From assembly GCA_964036275.1 (NCBI GenBank), contig OZ038440.1, positions 124,001-188,000 of the forward strand: DNA of 64,000 nt, written 5' to 3'. The notes beneath the pieces were generated by a model. That model worked only from the letters and a program-made list of their open reading frames with translations, did no database searches and was not told where the DNA came from. The first letter of the stretch is position 1. Each line of letters opens with the position of its first letter. Made by a program: the position numbers and the translations under genes. Positions 34,296-40,802 of the stretch are shown here, in pieces. The stretch is from Litoditis marina (taxonomy: Eukaryota > Nematoda > Chromadorea > Rhabditida > Rhabditidae).

Positions 34296-35298
34296 CTAGT
34301 TTCCTTCGATAATTACAAATTGCAGGACAAAAACATCAAAACGAAGGCGGAGAGGGATCGTCGTGTGAAGGAACTGAACGAGAAAAACCTAAAGATGTTT
34401 GTAGAGGAGCGGCGAAGGCTGGCCATGAAGTAGGTCAAATGTAGTTCACATCCACACCCCCTGCACTCTCACTGAAGCATTGAAATACATGTACAGTGAG
34501 ACGAGAGCAGATTGTGTTTCGTGGAAAAAGTACAAAACTAACAACAACGTAGTGTTGATGGACGAGTTCATCAGGATAATAGAACCTGTTGTATTGGAGT
34601 GGTAATGGCCCTCAGACAGTTCCCAGCCAATTGGCCTATTGTATAGTGCTCACATTTCCCAACTGGACTCGTTGGCAGCGTGCCAAAAACTTTGGAAGAC
34701 TGTTATTTAGAGAAAACAAATATTTTACAGCAAGTTTCATTGCATTCGAATTATAACAAACTGGAAGAACCCTTCACATAAATTTATATTGTTTTGAAGT
34801 ATTTCAACATGTTCAAAAACTGGCTTGAAATTCCATTGGCAAGCTGCCCAAGTCCAGTTGGGAAATGTGCGAACTATAGCGGCCTCGACGAGCAGGTCAT
34901 AGTATAGAAGCACCAAATGGCCTAATTTTCTGCGATCTCCTCCATGCTCTCTCGCTTTCTTACGTTTCTAAGCAATAACAATTTCACTAATCATCCGAGC
35001 TTGTCTCGACTTTTTTGTAGTTTGTAGTCTGATCAACGCGCTCCTGTGAGTAGGTTGCACATTCAACATACAGTATTTGCGAATACTCTCTGCCATAAAA
35101 TCTTATAATATATTAGGTTTTTGTTTTGTTATTAATTTTCTATCATTATTCAGAGCCGAAAAGCACGAGGAGCAGTTGGCAAAGCGCCATGTGGACCAGA
35201 CGGAGCAGCTGGAACGAGATGCCTTGAGGGCATTCGAGCAGGAGGAAGCAGTGCATCGGGAAGACCAACTGGCCTCCACCCCCGCCTCCGTCGTCTAG
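738..35298 (+). CDS. egl-8: Phospholipase C-beta (egl-8 orthologue), whole gene, 32 joined exons, 1309 aa
   Basis: This enzyme hydrolyses PIP2 to IP3 and diacylglycerol at the plasma membrane downstream of Gq (EGL-30 in C. elegans), where it promotes transmitter release. The joined exons give the complete PLC-beta order: N-terminal PH-like region (about 1-150), EF-hand region (150-310), catalytic X box (about 315-470), acidic linker (about 470-640), Y box (about 670-800), C2 (about 800-935) and a long charged coiled-coil C-terminal tail (about 1060-1309) ending ASTPASVV. Expected catalytic residues are present: His327-Asn328 (SSHNTYL), Glu357 and Asp359 (CIELD), His375 (THGK), Glu409 (FENH). 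The start at 738 gives MAKEFTFNW and leads straight into the conserved FDRYDD. Length is typical of the family (about 1200-1430 aa). All exon phases match. Exon coordinates are given in the block entries. Family is certain; orthology to egl-8 rests on remembered similarity. Confidence 0.95.
1799..1948. repeat. Fold-back element of the GTTAACC family, copy 1
   Basis: The ends are a perfect 17-bp inverted pair, ACCAGTTAACCGTTAAC at 1799-1815 and its complement at 1932-1948. The inside has further GGTTAAC-like palindromes. Located in egl-8 intron 1. No coding capacity. Confidence 0.6.
2149..2199. repeat. Short tandem duplication, unit about 26 bp
   Basis: CCACCCAAACTCTTTGAAT occurs twice in direct succession, ending about 30 bp upstream of egl-8 exon 2. 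Confidence 0.7.
3854..4087. repeat. MITE-like element with TATAG ends, family B
   Basis: The left end reads ACCATTCCAACTGAGACTCC TACAGTA and the right end TACTGTAGGAGTCTCAGTAGGAATG, imperfect inverted repeats of about 35 bp that start and end in TATAG. A second copy is at 45667-45903, with fragments near 36978-37020 and 46820-46990. Confidence 0.6.
4088..4164. repeat. (AT)n microsatellite, about 38 units
   Basis: An uninterrupted TA dinucleotide tract that ends 13 bases before egl-8 exon 3, so it occupies the place of the branch site and polypyrimidine tract. Confidence 0.95.
5664..5763. repeat. Fold-back element of the GTTAACC family, copy 2
   Basis: CCTGGTTAACCCTTTTGTTAACC at the left is matched by its complement at 5741-5763 with one mismatch. 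The 50-bp loop has no coding capacity. Located in egl-8 intron 5. Confidence 0.65.
6217..6351 (+). repeat. MITE-like element with CACGTG near its ends, family C, copy 1
   Basis: A unit of about 130 bp that begins TATACTGTTAGTCAACTGC, contains TAGTCACGTGAA near the left and TTTACGTGACTG near the right, and ends CTTCTAGTATA. Other copies: about 15361-15495, 24467-24596, 38707-38840, and an inverted one at 45537-45670. The terminal TATA suggests a TA target duplication (inference). Confidence 0.65.
6405..6491 (+). CDS. egl-8: Candidate in-frame cassette exon of egl-8 (29 codons)
   Basis: An 87-base open segment lies between a good acceptor (TGTTTTAG before 6405) and a donor (GTGCAT at 6492). 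Both flanking exons end or begin at codon boundaries (5498 and 6903), so inclusion keeps the frame. The segment starts [17 protein letters not shown] and ends in basic residues (GGRRKRK). Its codons end mostly in G or C, as in the other exons, while the surrounding intron is AT- and GT-rich. Skipping gives GLGGDK joined to EREELD, the form that resembles other PLC-beta proteins, so this would be an optional insertion in the EF-hand region. An acceptor at 6412 is also possible but out of phase. Confidence 0.5.
6547..6662. repeat. Pyrimidine (CT)-rich tract
   Basis: A strand-asymmetric stretch of CTCTCT and TTTCTC simple sequence in egl-8 intron 5, directly downstream of the candidate cassette exon at 6405-6491. 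A long intronic pyrimidine tract of this kind could bind splicing regulators (inference). Confidence 0.8.
8034..10706 (+). CDS. egl-8: egl-8 exons 8-12: catalytic X domain
   Basis: Exons: 8034-8157, 8830-8896, 9392-9508, 10104-10268, 10520-10706; residues about 284-504. This half of the TIM barrel carries the catalytic residues: [14 protein letters not shown] spans exons 8/9 with His327 and Asn328; exon 10 has [11 protein letters not shown] (Glu357, Asp359) and THGKAMCTD (His375); exon 11 has [12 protein letters not shown] (Glu409) and FGDMLL; exon 12 has [23 protein letters not shown] followed by an acidic stretch that opens the X-Y linker. Exon 8 uses the unusual acceptor TTTTAAG. Exon 9 is preceded directly by a (AT)n array. 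Confidence 0.95.
8752..8822. repeat. (AT)n microsatellite, about 35 units
   Basis: A pure AT tract that ends 7 bases before the first base of egl-8 exon 9 at 8830, leaving only AATTTCAG between the array and the exon. Confidence 0.95.
11540..11840. repeat. Inverted-repeat region built on GGTTCGG / CCGAACC
   Basis: The left half has repeated CGAACCNCTTCCCG and CCAAACCACTT, and the right half has GGTTTGGGAAGAATCGGT and GGTTCGGGAAGAGTCGGTTCG. The two halves can pair imperfectly. A similar composition recurs at 53880-54170. Lies in egl-8 intron 12, with no gene seen. Confidence 0.45.
12379..14926 (+). CDS. egl-8: egl-8 exons 13-15: X-Y linker
   Basis: Exons: 12379-12576, 13266-13361, 14829-14926; residues about 504-634. 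The linker is the auto-inhibitory, poorly conserved insert between the two catalytic halves. Here it begins [16 protein letters not shown], the acidic run expected of PLC-beta, then a Ser/Pro/Arg-rich section ([18 protein letters not shown]), then [18 protein letters not shown], and ends with [12 protein letters not shown]. Exon 13 is GC-rich compared with its introns. Joins are in phase (1/2, 1/2, 1/2, then 0). Extra linker exons could have been missed in the 1.7-kb gap before 12379. Confidence 0.85.
13384..13495. repeat. Diverged copy of the TACGTATGCTA fold-back family
   Basis: Left end TACGTATGCTGAAACATC with CATCCTGCGTCTC, right end GGAGACGCAGG and GATGTTCGTGCATACGA. The arms pair imperfectly. 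Better copies are at 21760-21920, 42885-43050 and 47780-47951. It starts about 20 bases after egl-8 exon 14. Confidence 0.5.
14566..14701. repeat. MITE-like family A, second copy
   Basis: Contains GATACCTCATGAGCTA, AAAAGCTCGTGAGATATAGCTC and a right end GATTGGTACGTCGCCTG, all shared with the element at 64-254. The left end is diverged. Confidence 0.5.
15676..15800. repeat. Purine (GA)-rich tract
   Basis: GAGAGAAAGA-type simple sequence in the 7-kb egl-8 intron, upstream of the LTR element. A similar tract is at 44515-44605. Confidence 0.75.
16552..16905 (-). repeat. LTR (3' LTR in element orientation)
   Basis: 354 bp, TGTTGTAACCCTCG to TATCCAACA on the plus strand; same sequence as 19696-20049. 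Preceded by the target copy GTTAC. Confidence 0.95.
16906..16917 (-). other. Polypurine tract of the LTR element
   Basis: On the minus strand AAAAAGGGGAGG lies directly against the 3' LTR, the position and composition required for plus-strand priming. Confidence 0.85.
17042..18979 (-). CDS. LTR-element ORF2: Gag - protease - integrase-like protein without reverse transcriptase (645 aa)
   Basis: Numbered from the ATG at 18979. Residues about 10-185 are a Gag capsid-like region ([19 protein letters not shown]). Two zinc knuckles follow at about 220-233 ([14 protein letters not shown]) and 240-253 ([14 protein letters not shown]). A retropepsin site LDTGSD lies at 305-310, followed by GLEWI, the usual end of a Gypsy protease. 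A linker (about 380-495) then runs directly into an integrase core-like region (about 500-605: VIGPMNG, KWPVV, SSQFTS). Reverse transcriptase and RNase H are absent. The integrase-like part lacks the acidic triad: the first position reads VNVIGP instead of a D-containing motif, the second reads VTGLSSQF without D, and the E position is also lost. The frame is intact. It probably supplies particle protein; an integrase activity is unlikely. Confidence 0.88.
   Translation of the reverse strand: MADLSGRLAVFNFDPESDQTFSKWYERYGEVLTVDGERLDDKSKVRLLVGKLSNDVFDRYTKQILPNSTADVTFDDTIKILKEMFDVKTSVFSTRYHCLKIEKKDTEDYMEYTGRVNEQCEKAKLQELDKDGLKALLWIYGLKSNRDAELRQRLLMFLDRKHSDQKTVTLHDLYKECDLWLNIKREAKMVETGAQDVNMVRTRNDSGDSIDTARHSELLCWNCGKGGHISRKCQSKKWNCGKCKGSGHKPEFCERSKKFRTGMRDVRTRVNNSVVVESHSPGKQVNVVRRYLPVQVNGFKLDMQLDTGSDITMLNVKDWKRMGSPDLGRSEVRVVDAKGDSMVVMGRLKCHFKIKSTIGTGYAYVSKAESLCGLEWIAQDEKMSHHLSKMANMCEMEDLGTAESLESPTKDSGQTINGGNGNMETFRREEFSVENKARGSSINPVIPQQKVSGVSTAWSAETEGYSTSAPRRVCQSVKELSGPRKERHTDDDLTKPKSVWRKVTVNVIGPMNGISYLVAEDMDEKWPVVARMTDIRSKSTMRTVKELFKSVGQNPKTVVTGLSSQFTSEKFRVGCVEAGWVTEYVDPETKITEGRLAGQLLKEYQKCRLSASELSLEMVNKMREAYILSWRKEEEENELFPMSCR
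18972..19205 (-). CDS. LTR-element ORF1: Gln/Glu-rich coiled-coil protein (77 aa)
   Basis: Starts [13 protein letters not shown] and continues with [24 protein letters not shown] heptads, so a short coiled coil is expected. It probably gives the N-terminal multimerising part of Gag. Its stop codon overlaps the start of ORF2 in the arrangement ATGGCTGA (18979-18972), in which the ATG of ORF2 begins five bases before the TGA of ORF1. This suggests termination-reinitiation; a +1 frameshift upstream would also join the two frames. No database family recognised. Confidence 0.75.
   Translation of the reverse strand: MPKTKEDDKDENNMQELLLKLLQGQQEQLKRQEERQEEQFKQQEKRMQLLEDILLERRAEPGSVASLPVVSGTTING
19680..19691 (-). 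other. Primer-binding site of the LTR element
   Basis: On the minus strand TGGCGATCAGGA begins four bases inside the 5' LTR. TGG pairs with the CCA end of a tRNA. I cannot name the tRNA. Confidence 0.7.
19696..20049 (-). repeat. LTR (5' LTR in element orientation)
   Basis: Same 354-bp sequence as 16552-16905, followed by the second target copy GTTAC. It should hold the promoter for the element; on the minus strand I see no clear TATA box in the right place. Confidence 0.95.
20406..20573 (+). CDS. egl-8: Candidate in-frame cassette exon of egl-8 linker (51 or 56 codons)
   Basis: A GC-rich open segment begins after GTCGACAG at 20405 and can end at 20558 (donor GTTCTC) or 20573 (donor GTAGTA); both lengths are multiples of three. 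The flanking exons (14926 and 21988) are also at phase 0. It encodes a hydrophilic, basic and acidic mixture starting [15 protein letters not shown] and containing [12 protein letters not shown], the composition expected of the X-Y linker. It lies just downstream of the LTR element, but nothing in it resembles that element. The pyrimidine tract of the acceptor is weak. It could be a decayed or unrelated ORF: the frame stays open beyond the donors to about 20660. Confidence 0.45.
21760..21920. repeat. Fold-back element, TACGTATGCTA family, copy 1
   Basis: Long inverted arms: TACGTATGCTAGAAGATGCC at the left and GGGATCTTCCAGCATAGTA at the right, with CATCTTGCGGCTCCTCAAAC paired with the matching sequence near the right, around a centre ATCCCGCCGGGAT. 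About 170 bp. It ends about 65 bases upstream of egl-8 exon 16. Confidence 0.75.
21988..24711 (+). CDS. egl-8: egl-8 exons 16-19: catalytic Y domain
   Basis: Exons: 21988-22129, 23258-23415, 23904-24007, 24609-24711; residues about 635-803. Diagnostic Y-box sequence is present: [17 protein letters not shown], then [20 protein letters not shown] and SSNFLPQ in exon 17, [20 protein letters not shown] and KFEYNGGTG in exon 18, and [18 protein letters not shown] in exon 19. The 7-kb intron before exon 16 holds the LTR retroelement, a nested MITE and a candidate cassette exon. The intron between exons 16 and 17 contains a 465-bp inverted-repeat element. Confidence 0.95.
22308..22772. repeat. Inverted-repeat element, 465 bp
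   Basis: CTTAAAGGGACCGTACCTCT at the left end is matched (about 23 of 25) by AGAGGAACGGTCCCTTTAAG at the right. No ORF of interest. Within egl-8 intron 16. Confidence 0.75.
25246..27487 (+). CDS. egl-8: egl-8 exons 20-23: C2 domain
   Basis: Exons: 25246-25410, 26007-26144, 26603-26672, 27384-27487; residues about 804-962. The C2 beta-sandwich is recognisable from [73 protein letters not shown], and [27 protein letters not shown]. The last exon also carries the start of the tail, [20 protein letters not shown]. All boundaries are in phase and the donors are GTAACC, GTGACC, GTTAGT and GTACCC. Confidence 0.95.
27170..27365 (-). repeat. Repeat with tRNA-like A and B boxes (possible SINE or tRNA pseudogene)
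   Basis: On the minus strand TAGCTCAGTGGTTAGCG (27248-27232) is a textbook tRNA A-box region, and GGTTCGGTTCGAGC about 30 bases downstream resembles a B box. The flanking acceptor-stem halves pair only partly, so a working tRNA is unlikely. Sequence next to it (CTGTGTACGCACACATGTT) is shared with 47285-47400, so it belongs to a dispersed repeat. Lies in egl-8 intron 22, antisense. Confidence 0.5.
27830..35298 (+). CDS. egl-8: egl-8 exons 24-32: C-terminal coiled-coil tail and stop
   Basis: Exons: 27830-27909, 28428-28521, 28877-28996, 29318-29449, 31274-31399, 32187-32302, 32444-32570, 34326-34429, 35154-35298 (TAG at 35296-35298). The tail is the Gq-binding, membrane-associating helical domain of PLC-beta. 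It is rich in Lys/Glu/Gln heptad-like sequence, for example [38 protein letters not shown] and [20 protein letters not shown]. The basic section [15 protein letters not shown] in the fifth exon of this block is another expected feature. The end ASTPASVV resembles a PDZ ligand (inference). Partial copies of two of these exon ends lie in the following introns (see 31717-31757 and 32647-32680). Confidence 0.93.
30164..30297. repeat. MITE-like family D (GTCCTTTAAACTGCAA), copy 1
   Basis: The ends are AAAGCAGGACGA and TCGTCCTGCTT; inside, GGTCC..TTTAAACTGCAA pairs with TTGCAGTT..GGACC. Other copies: 41360-41454 (truncated), 44142-44263, 62396-62522. About 130 bp, no coding capacity. Confidence 0.8.
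31717..31757 (+). pseudogene. Decayed partial copy of the preceding egl-8 exon end and its donor
   Basis: The bases around 31722-31780 read as [12 protein letters not shown] followed by GTGCGAACATTTGTT. The true exon at 31274-31399 ends [12 protein letters not shown] followed by GTACGAGCATTCGTT. Both the coding end and the first intron bases are therefore duplicated about 360 bp downstream. The copy has an acceptor-like TATGTAG, but the 41-base unit would shift the frame, so it is unlikely to be used. A weaker third trace is at 32130-32150. Confidence 0.6.
32571..32720. repeat. Cluster of CACGTG/ACGTG motifs with a duplicated donor region
   Basis: The start of egl-8 intron 30 has six CACGTG hexamers within about 130 bp. 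GTCATACAGATG|GTACGTGAAATACACGTG at the exon end is repeated, slightly changed, at 32647-32680 as GTTATACAAATGGTACGTG followed by AGCTACACGTG. CACGTG is the canonical E-box; a regulatory role is inference. Confidence 0.6.
32878..34204 (+). mobile_element. Non-autonomous Helitron-like element (3' end certain, 5' end approximate)
   Basis: The right end has the Helitron signature: a perfect hairpin with 8-bp stem CGCGCGGC / GCCGCGCG (34176-34195), five spacer bases, then CTAG at 34201-34204 followed by T in an AT-rich target. A second hairpin CTGGGGGT / ACCCCCAG lies at about 34150-34166. The interior includes two direct copies of a roughly 299-bp unit starting near 32878 and 33177, each with GATGACGTCATCGA. 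No Rep/helicase coding sequence, so it depends on another element. The 5' end was not found. Confidence 0.7.
34205..34294. repeat. (AT)n microsatellite, about 45 units
   Basis: Starts right at the Helitron 3' end and finishes 31 bases before egl-8 exon 31 (34326). Probably the insertion target that then expanded (inference). Confidence 0.95.
34642..34878. repeat. MITE-like family E, copy 1
   Basis: Ends TATAGTGCTCACATTTCCCA and TGGGAAATGTGCGAACTATA, inverted repeats of about 40 bp with few mismatches (next to ACTGGACTCG / AAGTCCAGT). A copy in the other orientation is at 40432-40667 with the same interior. Confidence 0.8.
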
Positions 35299-37023
35299 GT
35301 CACGTGCTCTCACGTGCGCTCACGGGTTCCTGTCGGTGTTGGTGCACTTTATAGGGCACGTGATACGTTCACGACACGAGAATGGCAACACAAAAGTGCG
35401 TGTTTTCTGGTGTTGGTTCACGTTTCATGGGCCCTTTCATTCTAGTACATCTGCATTTCTGACATCCTCACCACCATTTTCTAGTCTGCAAGTTGCCAGA
35501 ATGTGAATGTTGTCTGATTGTAGACCGCAACATGGAAGCTTCAGTTCCGACTTCTGTTTTTGCCATAGAGAATATATGCTCGCTATGTTGCTGATTCAAT
35601 GTTTTCCGTCATACTAACGTGTGTGGTAACGTTAGCGATCAATTTCAAGACAATTGTCGCGAAAGTAAGGCCAATTAGTTATAATTGAATATTGTTATGT
35701 TTTGTATCTTCAAACCGTTGCTCAGTTTCTGTACCATTCTAATGTATTATATGTGTTTCTACTTATTGTCAGTACTACTAGCCAAATTTGCCCCCCTCCG
35801 GTTCATATTTTACCAGTGATGTTTCCCAGTCTACTTAAAAATCAATTCGAACATTCCAGACTGTTACTATCCTAGAAAGTATTAATGTCTGAAGACCTGG
35901 AGGTCAAGTGACAAAAATGAGAATATTTGTGAAGTCGTGTAATAGCCAAGCACAGCTCGCTAACATTTTTGGTATTTTAATAGTTAATTAAAGTGTTCAC
36001 TTTGCCTCCAGAGATTCGCGACACAATCTCATTCTGAGTGGAACTGAAAATCTAATTTTCCCAAATTAATTTGCCACTGTTTTTCCGTTCATCTTATGTT
36101 TCATTCCATATGTGTGTGATCTAACTACTTAAATCTACGCAATCCGAAGCAAGACTGGTTTTTTCTATTAAGATATCGTTCGTTTCTGAAGTTTCGACAT
36201 GTTCTGTAAATTTTGCGACGATGAATTGGCAACGGCTCGGAGATTTTCTTCATGATAGGCTCGGAGATTTTCTTCATGTATATGACTACTTTTGATATAT
36301 GAACTTAAAAAGGCTTCATACTGCTGGTAGCACGGCACTACGATAGAGAAATAGTTCATAGAAACACTGGCTAGAACCGCGCTTGTAGTTGGATCCCTCT
36401 GTTTCTCAGTTGGTACTTTTTGCTGTGTGCACAGATCAAAGAGATCAAATTACAACTCGGTGATGGTCACCATTTCTACTTTGGTTGATACCCAAGCTGT
36501 TGCTCATTCGTTGTTTAGTCATGTGCAGGAAGTTTGATAAGATTTTTATTGACTCGCATGCCACGGTTCGCTACGTATATGTGTAATATATATGTGAGCT
36601 ATGTTGTATTAGGCCCGTGTCGTAGATGAACTCATCCAAAACGTCGTTCTTCTTCTCATATCTGAAAAAGAGGGTAAAAAAAGAAAACAACTGATCCTCG
36701 ATAGGGAATGAGATATTAATGGTGGATACGATGTTAACATCTGAGTAATGGGAAAGGTGTATAAAAAGGAAAATAATCAAACTTAGAAACCACCTATGTG
36801 GAATCGTGTTACCTAGGCATTTCGGGCGTTTAACGTCTATATGCCGGTAGGGGAGTGTCGTTTGAAATCTACGAATAGTACGTTTTCATGAAATTTCCAA
36901 TTTTCACCGACATTATGATGTTGGCGCTGAACATTGGTAGATAGATGATCGTGTACTAATCTCATATGCACTGGTTATAGTATGCTTTCATTAGGAGTCT
37001 CAGTAAGAACTAGGTTGGTTATA

Positions 37024-37257
37024 TATAGTCTGTTTCACCAATCGATGAACTCCTTCAGTAATCCGTTAATTATTCAAGGGGGTGTTTTCTAATGGAAAAG
37101 TCATTAGTTGGGTTTCAAATTTCCAGAGTTAGTAGTAGTAAACATGCAGAAAACACTATAAACATTTTGAGTTCTAAATAGGCTAATATACCTAACTCTG
37201 TCCTGGAAGTGTTAGCGGATTACTGTAGAGGGTTATAAGTGGGTGGAACAAACTATA
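37024..37257. repeat. MITE-like family F, copy 1
   Basis: Ends TATAGTCTGTTTCACC and GGTGGAACAAACTATA, about 16-bp inverted repeats with two mismatches, next to TTCAGTAATCCG / CGGATTACTGTAG. A copy about 85-90 percent alike by eye is at 45105-45341. Confidence 0.75.
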
Positions 37258-38706
37258 GTATTCTGCCATCTCAAAAACTGTATCAATTTACAATACGAAA
37301 ATAGGAAACATGTTTCCAGATTAAAACTTTGATAGGGAATAGGCAAAAACGACACTTTTTCGAGGGCCCAGGGGTACATTATGTTCAGTTGTGGTTATGC
37401 TCAGACCCTGAACTGACTCTCAAAAAGCCGTTCTCGCTACATCGGAATCTCGGACAACAACATAAGTTATGAGAATTTTAAACTAGTATGAATACAAAAC
37501 TATCAGTCTGTTTTGACTATGTAATTGTTTTCGGTGACGCCAACAACTTTCGCACTCGACTCTCGATTCTCAATCCTTATTACAAAGACACATAAACGAA
37601 TCTTTTACGATTCTCAGAGGGTCACGTTACAGATTTTAAAAAAAAATAGATGAACGGGTATAGGGAAATAGATATAAGGTTTGACTATGATGAGAGCCTG
37701 AACTGACCCTCAGACAGCCGTCGTCGCTACATCGGAACCCCGCGGGACAGCACGAATTTTGGGAGGAGCAGCACACGGCTGCCGTAAACGGACAACAACC
37801 TGCCAACAATAAACTCTAACAAAATCAATAAACAATATAACTTATAGATATTATTGAATCTTGATCTATTCATTCCTTTCTGTAATAACTTTATGAGCAT
37901 TCAATTTTATTTCACTTTGTCTGTTTCTATTTGATTATGGCTGTGGTGAACGGACAACAACTTGTCAACAATAAAATATACCGGTCTGACGAGAAATAAA
38001 CGAAATGACCACGAAAAACGTTTATGAAACATAGATTATGAAAATATTGCACATTCTAGAGCTCAGATTTAAAACTACGAAGTTGTAGTTTGAACTCTAT
38101 ATCTATCATTTATGATTTTCGACCGAGATCGGATCAAATTACACACTTAGCGGGTGAGGGCAATATGCTCGTAGTTCTTATATATCTCATTTCTTATTTC
38201 TATTTTTTAATGTACTGTGCATGCACATAGAGGTATAGAGGCAACGGAGGTATCAGCTCTGCCTATACTCTGAGAATTCACTGACTCGGCCCCCGCCGTC
38301 TGAGTCGAAATTGTCGCGGCCGTGACAAGTTTTACTCATAGTACGTGCCTTCAGAATAGTTCCGAAATATGAGAAATAAGTGCATAACGAAGTGTGGGTT
38401 TGTCAAAGTCATCATTCTTGTTATTCGTAAGAACCCGATGAACTAACCGTTCTGTCCGTCTCTAAATAAGCAGCATGTGGCGTAGTCAGGACATTGTAAA
38501 GTTCCTTTCTCGTCGCATAAGTTCGGCTCCAAACAAACGGAGAATGGTAGGAACACTGCAAATTGGGTAGGCAAGTGGCAAGTCAGTTTCGGATATCATT
38601 AATTGGAGAACATTAACCATAACATACTTCGGTGGCCGTATTCACCAATCTCCAAAATAGAAAGTACCTTCCTGTAGGAAGGTAGAGTACAAATAGAGTG
38701 TGCTGG

Positions 38707-38840
38707 TATACTGTTAGTCAACTGCCTAGTCACGTGAAACATGCTGAACACAACAGAACTCAGAAATGTGCTATGACAAAGTGCACGATGCCTCATTAGA
38801 ATGCTAACTTTATGTGACTGTTCAATTTACTTCTAGTATA
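38707..38840 (+). repeat. MITE-like family C, copy 4
   Basis: Runs from TATACTGTTAGTCAACTGCC to TTACTTCTAGTATA with the same interior as the copy at 6217-6351. Confidence 0.7.
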
Positions 38841-39529
38841 AGGAGGGTCCCGACACGAGGGAAACTTTTCAGCTTTTCGTGACACTGGTGAATACGGTCA
38901 CTGGATTCATTCTGGGTCATTTTTACATTTCGTAGTTCGTGTATTCTGAAGAGTACGACGTCAGAGGAGAAACTAGTTGTTTTGTAGTTATCGTCTAGAG
39001 ACGTCTCCAAAAATTTGGTTCGTGGTCTACTAAACAAAAACGATCTGCATAGTGGTATCTGCAATAGGAATTGAACAATATGATGATGGAATGGAACATG
39101 TTCTACTGATACGGATCGAAATTAGTTTAAACCTCGATAAAATGTTTATGTTCCACTTGAAAAACTCACAAATCAACAGCCCGAGGGACCGCCTGGTTAT
39201 TTGCATCAGACAAACAGGAATATAATCAATAATAACTGATATGAGCTATCAGCGCAAGACTGTCTACTACGATTTCGACATGTACCAACATGTACTTGTA
39301 ATTTTTCGTCACTTTTCGGAGGTCGCTCAGGAAATGACACAAAAGTCGTTGTAGACCTCGATAACCGCCACAATTTACACATTTTGTCCAAAAACAACGG
39401 AACATGAACTGTTTCAAGCAACATTCTATTCTAAATTCTATCTGTTTTGATCGTTACCCTCTACCGTGATGCTTTTCAAACTTTTTTTGCTTCTCATGGA
39501 TTTTACAACTATTACGGTTTTTACAACTA

Positions 39530-39719
39530 CTCTGAAGTTAAAAACCGAGTTGTTTACCAAGGGTCGCCCTACCAAATTGGTCACTAGTTGACATCAAGTT
39601 GTGAAATCAAAGTTTGGTGCACAATTGTACACCAAGTTCTTGGTAAACTGTCTGAACCTTGATTTACAACTTGGATTTTCGGCGAATCTTGGTAAACAAC
39701 TCGGTTTTTAACTTCAGAG
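39530..39719. repeat. Inverted-repeat element with perfect 32-bp arms
   Basis: CTCTGAAGTTAAAAACCGAG at 39530, continuing to 39561, is matched base for base by its complement at 39688-39719. Total 190 bp. Perfect arms suggest recent movement. Only copy seen in this window. Confidence 0.85.
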
Positions 39720-40023
39720 AATGAGAATGGATCTCAATGAATACAAAAACAGATGGTTCGTAACTTCGAATGTTTCATAGAGTCTATAAATATCGTTCCA
39801 CGACACCTCAACATGATCCCTCCAATAAAAACTATACATTACACTCGTTTCAGGAAAGGCACGCGAAATTATCTGCGGAATAAAACAATGTTCTCGGTCG
39901 GAGCGAAAATACAAGATACACTTATCGATAGGCTCATTTGTTCATCTTATTTTATACATTATGGAGTTTGGCATGGAAGAGCAGATATGTTCTATAGTCA
40001 TTTTAATTTTACTCCCAGAGTAT

Positions 40024-40230
40024 GAGCTCGAGACCAATTACACAAGCAACCGGGTTGATATTAACCAAAAAGCAACCCGGTTGCTTTTAAGAATATTCCG
40101 TTGCTTTCAGAAAAGCAACCTAAACGCAACCCAATTTCTCTCTAGAACCAACCAACCTTTCTTTACAAAAGCAAACGGGTTGACTTTTGGTTGATATCAA
40201 CCCGGTTGCTTGTGTAATCCGCCTGAGCTC
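40024..40230. repeat. Fold-back element of the GGGTTGATAT type
   Basis: CACAAGCAACCGGGTTGATA at 40041 and the complementary sequence at 40194-40214 are perfect over 21 bp; outer flanks GAGCTCG occur at both ends. The interior repeats AGCAACC-like blocks. Confidence 0.75.
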
Positions 40231-40431
40231 GCAGATTTCCCGCCGTTTTTTTAAGCGTGACTACTTAGATCTTCGAGATTTCATGTCTGATCTTATCTCA
40301 GTGGGGAAAGCAAATCTCCTTGCAAAGGTCGATGTTTTCATCGCGACGCAATAACTATCAATCTCTACTGTAGACCCTTGTATTCCGCGTCGGAAAGAAT
40401 TGTACTATAGACGTCATAGGGGGCATGGCCA

Positions 40432-40667
40432 TTAGTTCGCACATTTCCCAACTGGACTTGGGCAGCTTGCCAATAAAATTTCAAGGCTGTTTTTGAACAT
40501 GTTGAAATACTTCAAAACAATGGAATTTCATGTGGAAGTTTCTTCCGCTTAGTTATAATTCGCATTCAAGGAAACTTTCGGTAAAATATACGTTTTCTCT
40601 AAATAACAGTCTTCTAAAGTTTTTGGCACGCTGCCAACGAGTCCAGTTGGGAACTGTGAGCACTATA
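40432..40667. repeat. MITE-like family E, copy 2 (opposite orientation)
   Basis: Shares its ends and interior, in reverse, with 34642-34878. It lies 136 bp beyond the FMO stop codon. Confidence 0.8.
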
Positions 40668-40802
40668 GCTGAGTTGAAGTTTGAACCAGATACGCGCCAC
40701 AATTTGCTTATTTCAACAAAACACGGGATTATACTACAAGCACAGCAGCAACATACGTCGATAGGCTTGTTTTGAAAAAGTGGAATAATATAATTACGCT
40801 GC

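Larger units (their letters stand above)
35299..40802. other. Intergenic region between egl-8 and FMO, repeats only
   Basis: Both genes converge on this 5.5-kb stretch. The first 60 bases after the egl-8 stop carry several CACGTG motifs. I found no AATAAA close to the egl-8 stop, so its 3' end is not placed. The rest holds MITE-like elements (37024-37257, 38707-38840, 39530-39719, 40024-40230, 40432-40667) and AT-rich sequence. No further gene can be supported. Confidence 0.6.

Noticed and set aside
37024..37040. CTGTTTCA-type motif as a nematode piRNA promoter
   Set aside because: The match lies in the terminal repeat of a MITE present twice, which explains it; spacing and context of 21U-RNA genes were not seen.
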